Assembly: GCA_035540755.1 (NCBI GenBank)
Contig: DATLGD010000218.1
Span: 1-33,644 of the forward strand
Length of the DNA: 33,644 nt
Direction: 5' to 3'
From: DATLGD01 sp035540755
Lineage (GTDB): Bacteria; Actinomycetota; Actinomycetes; Mycobacteriales; SCTD01
Positions within the stretch are counted from its first letter, which is position 1. The number at the start of each line of letters is the position of its first letter. Below the pieces are notes generated by a model. That model saw only the letters and a list, made by a program, of their open reading frames with translations. It had not been told where the DNA came from and made no database searches. Position numbers and translations under genes: made by a program. Shown here in pieces: positions 13,517-21,265 of this stretch.

Positions 13517-15190
13517 TCACCCGAGCTGGACGAAGACCTTCGTCGCGCCCGGCAGGGCGTTGGTGACCGCCGCGTAGCGGGCCCCCGGCGGGACCGGGCC
13601 GACGGCGTCGGCGTCGTCGGCGTTGAGGCTGGCGCCGCCCATGAAGGCGCAGTCCTTGTCGTAGAAGTAGACCCGCAGGTCGCGGGGCGCATCACCCTCG
13701 CCCACGGCGCGCAGCGTCCCCTTGCCGGTGGCGGCCTCCGCCGGCACGTCGACGAGCAGCGCGTCGACGGTCGGGCCGGTCGGCTCTCCGGACTGCTCGC
13801 ACAGCGTCTCGTTGACGCCGGAGACCCTCGTCGTCCCCGGGTTGCCCACGACGACGCCCTGCGCGGCGGTGTCGGGCATGAACTCGAACACGTCGAGCCC
13901 GCGACCGCCGAAGTCGCCGACGTAGGTCAGGTAGCCCGGGACGGCCGGGTGCACGAGCGCGCCCCAGGAGTTCGCGCCGGGAGCGATGTGCCGCCCTGCC
14001 CGGACCGGCTTGGCCGGGTCGGACAGGTCGACGACCTGCAGGCCGGCGTTGTAGGAGCCGAAGAAGGCGTAGTCGTCCTTGGTGCTCATGACGTGCACGG
14101 AGCAGACGGGGGCCGGGGTGCCCACGCCGATGAACCACTGCGCGAGCTCCTTGATCTCGGTCAGGTCCTCCGAGACGCGGAAGGTGGCGATGCCGCCGTT
14201 GCCGCAGCCGCTGTGGAGGTCCTCGTCGGTGGTGACGATGATGTCCGACTGACCCTGCAGGAACTGCGCCTCGTGCACGTACCGCTGCGGCGCGCCGTCC
14301 GCGGCCTTGCGCTGGTGGCGCAGCAGCGCGACCGGGTTCGACGGGTCGGTGATGTCGAGGATGTACAGGCTGCCGGTGTTGTTGCCGGACAGGTAGTTGC
14401 CACCCTCGGCGACCAGTGCGATGTCGCGCTTGGCCCGAGTCGGGTCGGCGACGCCGTCGCCGTTGCTGTCGGTCCACTGGTCGCGCGGCAGCAGCACCTC
14501 GCGGTCGGCGTAGATCTCGATGTCGTGGATGCTCGTGGAGGGGCCGCCCAGCGGTCGGTCGCCGCGGTACGGCGACTGCTCCCACAGCGTCCTCGGGTTG
14601 ACGGCCACGAGGCGCTGCGGCGCCTTCGGCGTCGCCTGCAGCAGCGGTCGCAGGTCGTAGATCCGGAAGTCGATCCGGCCCGACGGGATCCACCAGCCGC
14701 GGGAGTCGACGATGTCGCCGTTGTGCGACTCCCCGTCCTCGGCGTTGGTGAAGCGGAACAGCAGCTTCGGGTCGGCCGGGTCGGTCCAGTCGAGGAACTC
14801 GGTCTGCTGCGTGCCGGCGGTGCGGCCGGTGCCGTTGAGCGTCACGATGTGCCGCCCGTCGAGCACGGCGGCGTCCGGCACGGCGTCGGCGCGCGCACCG
14901 ACGTCGTTGTCCGGCTCGCCGGGCTGCGGGCCGGGCACGAACTTCCCCAGCTCCACGGGCGCGTACGGGTCCTGGATGTCGAACAGCCGCATGCCGGCGC
15001 CGTAGGCGCCGACGTACAGGCGATCGCCGTCGATGATCGAGTGCCCGCCCGTCGCGCCGGGCACGGTCGCGACGTGCCGGACGTCCTCGGCGATCAGGCC
15101 GGGCGCGCCCTGCGCGGAGTTGACCAGCGGGACCGCACCCCCGACCAGGGCGAGCGACAGGACGGTGCGGACGACGGGGCGGCTGACCAC
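13517..15190 (-). CDS. Secreted LVIVD-repeat protein
   Basis: This is a 557-residue exported protein with an N-terminal signal peptide (VVRTVLSLALVGGAVPLVNSAQG). The body is built of LVIVD-type beta-propeller repeats, e.g. RLYVGAYGAGMRLFDIQDP near residue 57, GSLYILDITDPSNPV in the middle, and FFGSYNAGLQVVDLSDPAKPV later. Such repeats form extracellular propellers of unknown ligand. A short C-terminal domain with two Cys follows. No LPXTG or transmembrane anchor is present, so it is probably released or held noncovalently. The GTG at 15190 has TGGAGCC upstream. A second LVIVD protein lies at 24195-25833. The gene stands alone on the minus strand, 8 bp from the convergent SDR gene. Confidence 0.88.
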   Translation of the reverse strand: MVSRPVVRTVLSLALVGGAVPLVNSAQGAPGLIAEDVRHVATVPGATGGHSIIDGDRLYVGAYGAGMRLFDIQDPYAPVELGKFVPGPQPGEPDNDVGARADAVPDAAVLDGRHIVTLNGTGRTAGTQQTEFLDWTDPADPKLLFRFTNAEDGESHNGDIVDSRGWWIPSGRIDFRIYDLRPLLQATPKAPQRLVAVNPRTLWEQSPYRGDRPLGGPSTSIHDIEIYADREVLLPRDQWTDSNGDGVADPTRAKRDIALVAEGGNYLSGNNTGSLYILDITDPSNPVALLRHQRKAADGAPQRYVHEAQFLQGQSDIIVTTDEDLHSGCGNGGIATFRVSEDLTEIKELAQWFIGVGTPAPVCSVHVMSTKDDYAFFGSYNAGLQVVDLSDPAKPVRAGRHIAPGANSWGALVHPAVPGYLTYVGDFGGRGLDVFEFMPDTAAQGVVVGNPGTTRVSGVNETLCEQSGEPTGPTVDALLVDVPAEAATGKGTLRAVGEGDAPRDLRVYFYDKDCAFMGGASLNADDADAVGPVPPGARYAAVTNALPGATKVFVQLG

Positions 15191-15301
15191 TGCGGGCTCC
15201 AGGCGTAGACGGCGCTGTTCACGTGCACCATTCGACCCGCAGCGCCCGTTTTCCTGCCTGCGCCGTGAGATCTGCCGGAAGCTCCCCCTCGGCCGGGCGG
15301 C

Positions 15302-15991
15302 TCAGTCGCCCATGTCGGCGGGACCGGGCATCTGCAGCGCCATGAGGCGGGTGAGCAGCCAGACGACGCCGGCCTGCCAGGCGAGCAGCAGCAGGACCAG
15401 CACCGGCCACCACTGGGCGGCGACGTCGTGCACCGCCTCGCGGGGCAGCAGCAGGAGTCCGTAGCCGACCGCGACGAACGAGGCGAACAGCGCCACGGCC
15501 ACCGCTCGATAGCCGCGGCTCGGGTCCGGCGGGGGGTCGAGCCCCAGCGCGGAGACGTCGTGCGGCGGGAAGTCCCGCAGCATCCGCCGCGTCGACCTGT
15601 ACACGCGGGCGCCTGGGTAGCGGTCGGCGAGCGCGCGCCGGACCCGCCGCACCCCCGGCCACCAGCGCACCGTCGCCGGCAGCGCCACCGCCTCGACCCG
15701 TGCCGCGGCGGCGCGGAAGCCCCGGTCGCCGAGGACGCACCGGCCGCGCGCGGCGACGACCGCGTTCGCCGCGCCGAGCGACACGGTCGCGCTCCCCGGC
15801 CGGTACAGCGCGTACAGGCCGCAGGTGCAGCCCCGCACCGGTGGCGCGTGCGCGTCGTCCAGCGCGCACCGGGCCTGCTCGACACCGCTGGACCACGGAC
15901 CGCTCCTGCGGTGCACCATCGGCAGCAGCGCGCCGTCGACGAGGTCGAACTGGCGGTAGCCGCGGAGCTCCCCGACCACCAGGTCGGTCAT
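15302..15991 (-). CDS. Hypothetical membrane protein with Cys/His-rich N-terminal domain
   Basis: This is a 229-residue protein. The N-terminal part has a recognisable actinobacterial pattern: GELRGYRQFDL, then PWSSGVEQARCALDDAHAPP and GCTCGLYALY, where Cys, His, Cys, Cys could bind a metal. It then continues with a glycine-rich segment (VLGDRGFRAAAARVEA). The C-terminal third has two transmembrane segments (VAVALFASFVAVGYGLLLL and WWPVLVLLLLAWQAGVVWLL). The function is not known. The ATG overlaps the stop of the 39-residue ORF upstream (ATGA), so translation should be coupled. The soluble domain is probably cytoplasmic with both helices near the end. Confidence 0.8.
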   Translation of the reverse strand: MTDLVVGELRGYRQFDLVDGALLPMVHRRSGPWSSGVEQARCALDDAHAPPVRGCTCGLYALYRPGSATVSLGAANAVVAARGRCVLGDRGFRAAAARVEAVALPATVRWWPGVRRVRRALADRYPGARVYRSTRRMLRDFPPHDVSALGLDPPPDPSRGYRAVAVALFASFVAVGYGLLLLPREAVHDVAAQWWPVLVLLLLAWQAGVVWLLTRLMALQMPGPADMGD

Positions 15992-16107
15992 GCCGGCGCG
16001 GGCTCCTCCGCCGGCTCCGGCGCTGCCGGTGCCGGCTCGACCGGCGCGGCCTCCTCCGGCAGCGGCTCGAACTCCACCTCGCGCCGCTCGGTCCCGATGC
16101 CGCCCAT
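15988..16107 (-). CDS. Small acidic protein (39 residues), coupled to the membrane protein
   Basis: ATG at 16107 opens a 39-codon frame beginning MGGIGTERREVEFEPLPEE and continuing as an Ala/Pro/Glu-rich tail. It is preceded by GGGAGGAGC, the strongest Shine-Dalgarno sequence in this part of the window, 5 nt before the ATG. Its TGA overlaps the ATG of the next gene in the ATGA pattern used by other operons here. The first half is not low-complexity and carries a definite charge pattern, while the second half is a Pro/Ala/Glu tail. It has no signal peptide or membrane helix. The function is unknown; it may be a small partner of the membrane protein or a coupling leader peptide. Confidence 0.7.
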   Translation of the reverse strand: MGGIGTERREVEFEPLPEEAAPVEPAPAAPEPAEEPAPA

Positions 16108-16169
16108 GCCCGCTCCTCCCGCCGACCGGGAACAGCGTGCGCCACTCGACCATCGCCTGTCGAGCACGG

Positions 16170-17345
16170 TCAGACGCGCACCAGCGACTCCCGGCTCAGC
16201 TCGGCCAGGCTCCGGTGCCCGGCCAGGCCCGCCTGCAGGTCGAGGTCGGCCAGGAAGCAGCGCAGCACGTGGTGCACGCCCTCCTCGCCGCCCAGCGCCA
16301 GCCCGTGCACGTACGGACGGCCGAGCAGCACCGCGGCCGCACCGAGCGCGAGCGCCTTGACGGCGTCGGCACCCGAGCGCACGCCGCTGTCGAACAGCAC
16401 CGGAAGGTCACCGGCCGCCTCGACGACGCCGGGCAGCGCGTCGAGAGAGGCGACGGCGCCGTCGACCTGCCGTCCGCCGTGGTTGCTGCAGACGACGGCC
16501 TCGACGCCGATGTCGGCGGCGCGGCGCACGTCGTCGGGGTGCTGCACGCCCTTGAGCACCAGCGGCAGCCGGGTGTGGTCGCGCAGGAACGCGATGTCGT
16601 CCCAGGTGAGCGCCGGGTTGTTGAACAGGCCGACGAACTTCAGGACGGCGGCGCCCGGGTCCTCCTCGGGTGTCTTCTCCAGCCCGGACCGGAACACCGG
16701 GTCGGACAGGTAGTTGGCGATGCCCACCGACTGCAGGAACGGCAGGTAGGCGGTCGTGAGGTCCCGCGGTCGCCAGCCCAGCTGCCAGGTGTCGAGGGTG
16801 ACGACGACGGCGCCGTAGCCGGCGTTCTCTGCCCGCTGCACGAAGGAGGCGGCGAGATCGCGGTCGGCCGGCCAGTACAGCTGGTACCAGCGGGGGGAGC
16901 CGGGAGCCGCCTCCTCCCCCGCCGCGGCGATGTCCTCGAGCGTGTGCGACGCCGCCGTCGAGGCGATCATCGGCACGCCGAGGCGGGCGGCGGCGCGGGC
17001 CACGGCGGGCTCGGCCCCCTCGTGCACGATCGAGAGCACCCCGACCGGCGCCAGCAGCACGGGGGCGGGCATCGGCGTGCCCAGCAGCGTCGTGCTGTGG
17101 TCGCGCTGGGCCGGGATGCCGCGCAGCATCCGCGGCACGATCCGCCAGCGGTCGAACGCGGCGCGGTTGGCGGCCATGGTGTCCTCGGCGCCCGCCCCGC
17201 CCGCGACGTAGCCGACCGCCTCCGGCGTCATGACGGCGTGCGCCGCGGCCTCGGTCTCGCGCCAGCCGAACGGCAGGGTCGGCGTCTCGCCGAACAGGCC
17301 CTTCAGGTAGACCTCGTTCTGGAAGTCGGCGAACGGCGCGGTCAC
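16170..17345 (-). CDS. Lactate 2-monooxygenase-like FMN alpha-hydroxy-acid oxidase
   Basis: This 391-residue TIM-barrel flavoenzyme belongs to the FMN-dependent alpha-hydroxy-acid dehydrogenase family. Motifs are YVAGGAGAEDTMAANR near the start, PVLLAPVG (FMN site), WYQLYWPAD, and VCSNHGGRQVDG, which holds the catalytic His and the substrate-binding Arg, followed by DSGVRSGADAVKALALGA (FMN phosphate site). Opening with FADFQNEVYLKGLFGETPTLPF, it is closer to mycobacterial lactate 2-monooxygenase (about 394 residues, lactate to acetate, CO2 and water) than to glycolate oxidase. The GTG at 17345 was chosen because GGGAG lies 5 nt upstream and the length then matches the family. A GTG at 17390 would add 15 residues. 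It is divergent from the DUF1330 operon. Confidence 0.88.
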   Translation of the reverse strand: MTAPFADFQNEVYLKGLFGETPTLPFGWRETEAAAHAVMTPEAVGYVAGGAGAEDTMAANRAAFDRWRIVPRMLRGIPAQRDHSTTLLGTPMPAPVLLAPVGVLSIVHEGAEPAVARAAARLGVPMIASTAASHTLEDIAAAGEEAAPGSPRWYQLYWPADRDLAASFVQRAENAGYGAVVVTLDTWQLGWRPRDLTTAYLPFLQSVGIANYLSDPVFRSGLEKTPEEDPGAAVLKFVGLFNNPALTWDDIAFLRDHTRLPLVLKGVQHPDDVRRAADIGVEAVVCSNHGGRQVDGAVASLDALPGVVEAAGDLPVLFDSGVRSGADAVKALALGAAAVLLGRPYVHGLALGGEEGVHHVLRCFLADLDLQAGLAGHRSLAELSRESLVRV

Positions 17346-17412
17346 GAGCACTCCCGGCAGGTTGGTCTGGCGGATCGTTAGGTTCGGCACGTTCTACAGC
17401 AGAGGAGCGCAC

Positions 17413-17784
17413 GTGGCCGTCGACCCCCGAGGTGCAGACCTCAAGCGCTTCCTGGCCGAGGATCCGGGCGGGCCGGTCGTCATGCTCAACCTGCTCCGGT
17501 TCCGGCCGGACGGGGGGCGCGAGCGCTACCTCGAGTACGTCGAGCACTTCCGCCGCACGGCCGCCCCCTTCGGCGCGGAGGTGCTCTACGTCGGCGACGG
17601 GTCAACGGCGCTGGTCGCCGAGCCAGGCCAGTCGTGGGACGCCGTGCTGCTGGTGCGCTACCCGACCCGCCAGGCGTTCAGCGACATGGTCCGCGACCCG
17701 GCCTACGGCGCCGGCACGCACCTGCGCACGCAGGCGCTCGAGGAAGCGGTGCTGCAGGCCACCGTGCCCTGGGACGCCGGATGA
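17413..17784 (+). CDS. DUF1330 family protein
   Basis: This is a 123-residue ferredoxin-like-fold (dimeric alpha-beta barrel) protein. VVMLNLLRFRPDG (about 19-31) followed by YLEYVEHF and YVGDGS is the DUF1330 pattern. The function is unknown; related folds act as small monooxygenases or ligand-binding dimers. The GTG at 17413 has AGAGGAG 6 nt upstream. The frame is open upstream to 17362, but that part crosses the divergent promoter. The TGA overlaps the ATG of the patatin gene (ATGA), so it heads a three-gene coupled operon. Confidence 0.85.
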   Translation: MAVDPRGADLKRFLAEDPGGPVVMLNLLRFRPDGGRERYLEYVEHFRRTAAPFGAEVLYVGDGSTALVAEPGQSWDAVLLVRYPTRQAFSDMVRDPAYGAGTHLRTQALEEAVLQATVPWDAG

Positions 17785-18743
17785 GGACGGCGCTGGTCCT
17801 CGGGGCCGGCGGCCTGACGGGGCAGGCCTACCACCTCGGCGTGCTCACCGCCCTGGCCGAGCTGGCCGGGTACGACGGCCGCGAGGCCGACGTCGTCGTC
17901 GGCACCTCGGCCGGCTCGCTGGTCGCGGCGGGGCTGGCCGGCGGCATGTCGGCACAGGACCAGGCGGCGTCGCTGTCGGGGGACCCGATGTCGGAGGAGG
18001 GCGCCGGGCTGCTGCGCGCCAGCCGCGCCCGCGCCGGTGCGGTGCGGGCCGCCGCGGACGCGCCGTTGCCGGCCGGCCGCCGGCCGCTCGCCCCGGGTGC
18101 CGTCCTCGCAGCCGCCCGGCGGCCGTGGTCGGTGCGCCCGGGTGCCGTCGTGTCGTCGCTGCTGCCGGCCGGTCGCACCAGCACCGAGTCGATCAGCTAC
18201 GGCGTGCGCAAGCTGCACGGCACGGGCTGGCCCGACGGCGGCCGGCTGCGGGTGTGCGCCGTGCGGGCGCGAGACGCCCGGCGGGTGGTCTTCGGCGCCC
18301 CGGGGGCTCCGCAGACCGACGCCGGCTCCGCGGTGGCCGCCTCCTGCGCCATTCCCGGCTACTTCGCGCCGGTGCTCATCGACGGCGAGCACTACGTCGA
18401 CGGCGGCGGCCACTCGCCCACCAACGCCGACGTCGTCCGGCACGAGCACCCCGACCTGGTCGTGGTCTCGTCGCCGATGAGCTTCGGCCCGGGTGCCGGC
18501 CGCACCCCCGACGCGGCGGTGCGCTTCGCCGTCCGCCGCTACCTGGCCCGTGAGGTGCGGCTGCTGCGCCGTCACGGCGCGACCGTGGTGGTGTTCCAGC
18601 CGACCCGGCAGGACCTCGCGGCCATGGGGCTCAACCCGATGCGCCTTCTGCGCGCCTCCCGCGTGGTGCGCACGGTGGCCGGGTCGGTGCGCGCGCGGGT
18701 CGAGGCGCAGCCGCGGCTGGTCGACATGCTGCTGTCGGGATGA
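17781..18743 (+). CDS. Patatin-like phospholipase family protein
   Basis: This 320-residue serine lipase/acyl hydrolase uses a Ser-Asp dyad. The oxyanion loop is GAGGLTGQAYHLG (8-20), the nucleophile elbow is GTSAGS with Ser43, and the acid is Asp207 in VDGGGHSPTNAD. No signal peptide is present, so it is cytoplasmic or membrane-peripheral. The insertion at about residues 75-125 is Ala/Arg-rich and variable in the family. Members hydrolyse phospholipids or neutral lipids. It overlaps DUF1330 upstream and DUF445 downstream by ATGA, so all three should be made in step. The natural substrate is not known. Confidence 0.9.
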   Translation: MRTALVLGAGGLTGQAYHLGVLTALAELAGYDGREADVVVGTSAGSLVAAGLAGGMSAQDQAASLSGDPMSEEGAGLLRASRARAGAVRAAADAPLPAGRRPLAPGAVLAAARRPWSVRPGAVVSSLLPAGRTSTESISYGVRKLHGTGWPDGGRLRVCAVRARDARRVVFGAPGAPQTDAGSAVAASCAIPGYFAPVLIDGEHYVDGGGHSPTNADVVRHEHPDLVVVSSPMSFGPGAGRTPDAAVRFAVRRYLAREVRLLRRHGATVVVFQPTRQDLAAMGLNPMRLLRASRVVRTVAGSVRARVEAQPRLVDMLLSG

Positions 18744-20029
18744 CCGCACCCGACCTCGCGGTGCTGCTCGGCGACGAGCGCTCCGAGGCGGCCCGCCGGC
18801 GCGCCCTGCGCCGGGCCAAGCGCGGGGCCACCGGGCTGCTCGTCGTCGCCGCAATCGTGTTCCTGCTGACCTTCCTCGTCGAGGAGGGCGAGGGCGGCAC
18901 CGTCGGCTTCGTGCGCGCCGCCGCCGAGGCCGGCATGGTCGGCGGGCTCGCCGACTGGTTCGCCGTCACCGCGCTGTTCCGGCACCCGCTGCGCATCCCT
19001 GTGCCGCACACCGCGCTCGTGCCGCGGCGCAAGGACGCGCTCGCCGCGAGCCTCGGCGACTTCGTCACCGGCTACTTCCTCACCGAGCAGAACGTGCGGG
19101 CGCGCCTGGCCGACGCCGACGTCGTACGACGGGTCGGCGCCTGGCTCACCACCGGCGACGCCGCCGTCCGGCTCGGCCGTGAGGTCGTCGTCAGCGCGTC
19201 GGCGGCGCTCGACCTCGTCCGCGCCGACGACGTCGTCGACCTCGCGCTCGAGGTCGCCCGGCGCGACGCCGCTACCCGCTCGTACGCGGCGCTCGCCGGC
19301 GGGCTGCTCGACGACCTGACCCGGGGCGGCGCGCACGCGCCCCTGCTCGACGTGGGGCTGCCGTACCTGCGCCGCCTGGTGGAGGACCACCGGGCCACGG
19401 TGCGCTCGACGATCAAGCGCCTGGCCGAGCGGCGGAGCTGGCTGCTGTGGGTGTTCGCCACCGACAAGCGGGTCGACCGTCTTGTCGACAACTGGATCGA
19501 GATCGCCCGCGAGGTCGAGGCCGACCCCGCGCACGAGCTGCGGCGCGCGCTCGAGGAGCTCCTGCACCGGGTCGCCGACGACCTGCGGTCCGGCAGCGAC
19601 GTCGCGGGCCGGCTCGATGCGCTGGTCGGCGACGTGCTCGCCGACCACGACGTGCGGCAGTGGCTGCTCGGGGTGGTCGACGGCGGCCTGGTGTCGATGC
19701 GGGCCACCGTCGGCGACCCGGACGGCCCCGGGTCGGCGCGGGTGGCGAGAGCGCTGCGCGGGCTCGGCGCGCGGGCGGTCACCGACGACGCCTTCCGACA
19801 GCGGCTGGGCCACGCGCTGGAGCACGCCGTGCTGCACGTCGTGCAGAACTACGCCGACGAGTTCACCGGCCTGGTCGAGGACACCGTCGCCCGGTGGGAC
19901 GGACCGGCCACGGCCGACCGGATCGAGCTGGCGGCCGGGCGCGACCTGCAGTTCATCCGGGTGAACGGCACCGTGGTGGGCGCGCTGGCCGGCGTGGTCA
20001 TCCACGCCGTGGCGGTGCTGCTGGGCTGA
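18740..20029 (+). CDS. DUF445 family membrane protein
   Basis: This is a 429-residue YjiN/DUF445 protein. A basic N-terminus (RRRALRRAKRG) is followed by a transmembrane helix (about 31-47), then the family signature AEAGMVGGLADWFAVTALFRHPLRIPVPHTALVPRRKDALAASLG (about 62-106), which I cite by its key residues GGLADWFAVTALFRHP. A long, charged, helical central region is probably extended. The C-terminus has the second hydrophobic helix (VNGTVVGALAGVVIHAVAVL), so both ends are in the membrane. The function is not established; envelope stability has been suggested for relatives. It is coupled to the patatin gene. Confidence 0.9.
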   Translation: MTAPDLAVLLGDERSEAARRRALRRAKRGATGLLVVAAIVFLLTFLVEEGEGGTVGFVRAAAEAGMVGGLADWFAVTALFRHPLRIPVPHTALVPRRKDALAASLGDFVTGYFLTEQNVRARLADADVVRRVGAWLTTGDAAVRLGREVVVSASAALDLVRADDVVDLALEVARRDAATRSYAALAGGLLDDLTRGGAHAPLLDVGLPYLRRLVEDHRATVRSTIKRLAERRSWLLWVFATDKRVDRLVDNWIEIAREVEADPAHELRRALEELLHRVADDLRSGSDVAGRLDALVGDVLADHDVRQWLLGVVDGGLVSMRATVGDPDGPGSARVARALRGLGARAVTDDAFRQRLGHALEHAVLHVVQNYADEFTGLVEDTVARWDGPATADRIELAAGRDLQFIRVNGTVVGALAGVVIHAVAVLLG

Positions 20030-20049
20030 GCGCTTCTGGTGCTGCTGCC

Positions 20050-21216
20050 CTACTGGTACTGCTCGGCGATGGCGAGCACCTTGCGCACGTACCAGTCCGC
20101 CCGGTTGTAGGCGAAGATCGCGTCGTAGAGGCCCGCCTCGCCGCGGTTGGCGCCGCTGCGGCACAGGTAGTGCGCGGCCGACGGGACGGCGTCGAACGGG
20201 TTCATGATGTCGGCGACGCCGTCACCGTCGCCGTCGAGGCCGTAGGCGGCCCAGGTGGCAGGCATGAACTGCATCGGCCCGAGCGCCCCGGCGCTGGACG
20301 GGCCGAGGTGCTTGCCGTGCGCGCTCTCGACCTGGCCGATGGAGGCGAGGATCTGCCAGCGCAGCCCCGGGCAGTAGCGGGCGGAGTCGATGTACAGCTC
20401 GCGCCAGGAGCTGGGCTTGCCGGAGATCTGCGACGGCGCGACCTCGGCCGGGCGGAGCAGCTCCACCTCCACACCGCCTCCGGCGGCGGCTTCTACGGCC
20501 TTCTTCAGCGCGCCGGTCTTGAGGTCGGGGGCGGCCAGCACCAGCACGCTGTCGGCGACGGCGCCGAGCCGGCGCGCCGCCTCGCGGCTGACGACGACGT
20601 CGGTGCGCGGCAGCCCGAACGCGGCGATGGCGCCGACCCGGCCGGGCTGGCCGGCCACGACGACGTCGCCGCCGAGCGGCAGCGAGCGCTCCTGCGCCAC
20701 GGAGTAGCCGACGGCGAGGTCGCCGCGGGCGACGGCCTGCCAGAGCGGGTCGGACGCGGCGGTCTCCTGCGGCGTGAAGCCGCGGAACTCGGAGGCGTCG
20801 ACGCCGACGAGCTGCACCTCCGCGCCCCCGAGGTCGACGGCTCCGGCGTCCAGGAGCGCGGCGGCGGCGACGCCGTCGAGGGCGCGCAGGCGCTGCACCA
20901 GGTCGGCGGGCATCGCCTCGGTGGACCGGACGACGACGTCCGGGGTGCTCAGCCCGGCGAGGGGAGCGACCGGCGCGGCAGGCACCGTCTCGACCGGCGC
21001 CGGGTCCCCCGCCCCCTCGGCCGTCACGATGCGCTCGCGGTCGGCCCGGGCCGGTGCGGTGAGGTCCCGGTCGAGGGAGGCCGTGGCGGCGATCGCGGTG
21101 CCGTCGGCCGCGGTCAGGTGCAGGGCCGACGCCGTGCCGGCGGCGAGCACCGACACCAGCCCGGTGGCGACGACGGCCACCTGCAAACCGGGCCGTGCCA
21201 GAGCGCTCCGCAGCAC
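20050..21216 (-). CDS. Exported lytic transglycosylase (SLT) with FtsX/MacB-like N-terminal domain
   Basis: This is a 388-residue exported protein. The signal anchor is LRSALARPGLQVAVVATGLVSVLAAGTASA. A long middle region (about 86-255) contains DVVVRSTEAMPADLVQRLRAL, VQLVGVDASEFRGF, PLWQAVARGDLAVGYSVA, SLPLGGDVVVAG and DVVVSREAARRLG, a pattern that I recognise from the periplasmic core of MacB/FtsX-type ABC permeases. The C-terminal SLT domain cleaves peptidoglycan glycan strands: ILASIGQVESAHG with catalytic Glu297, GALGPMQFMPATW, then a Ca-binding-like DGDGDGVAD loop and IFAYNRADWYVRKVL. The GTG at 21216 was chosen because GGAAGGA lies 7 nt before it; this leaves 49 bp to the divergent gene. 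The frame runs on to 21288 but overlaps that gene. Confidence 0.85.
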   Translation of the reverse strand: MLRSALARPGLQVAVVATGLVSVLAAGTASALHLTAADGTAIAATASLDRDLTAPARADRERIVTAEGAGDPAPVETVPAAPVAPLAGLSTPDVVVRSTEAMPADLVQRLRALDGVAAAALLDAGAVDLGGAEVQLVGVDASEFRGFTPQETAASDPLWQAVARGDLAVGYSVAQERSLPLGGDVVVAGQPGRVGAIAAFGLPRTDVVVSREAARRLGAVADSVLVLAAPDLKTGALKKAVEAAAGGGVEVELLRPAEVAPSQISGKPSSWRELYIDSARYCPGLRWQILASIGQVESAHGKHLGPSSAGALGPMQFMPATWAAYGLDGDGDGVADIMNPFDAVPSAAHYLCRSGANRGEAGLYDAIFAYNRADWYVRKVLAIAEQYQ

Positions 21217-21265
21217 TGCCCGGTCCTTCCGTCCCGGCCACCCCAGGGGTGGCACGCTGTCGTCC

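Noticed and set aside
17346..17412. Longer reading of the lactate-monooxygenase-like gene from GTG at 17390
   Set aside because: The GTG at 17345 has a GGGAG at proper distance and gives the family length; the extra 15 residues overlap the divergent control region.
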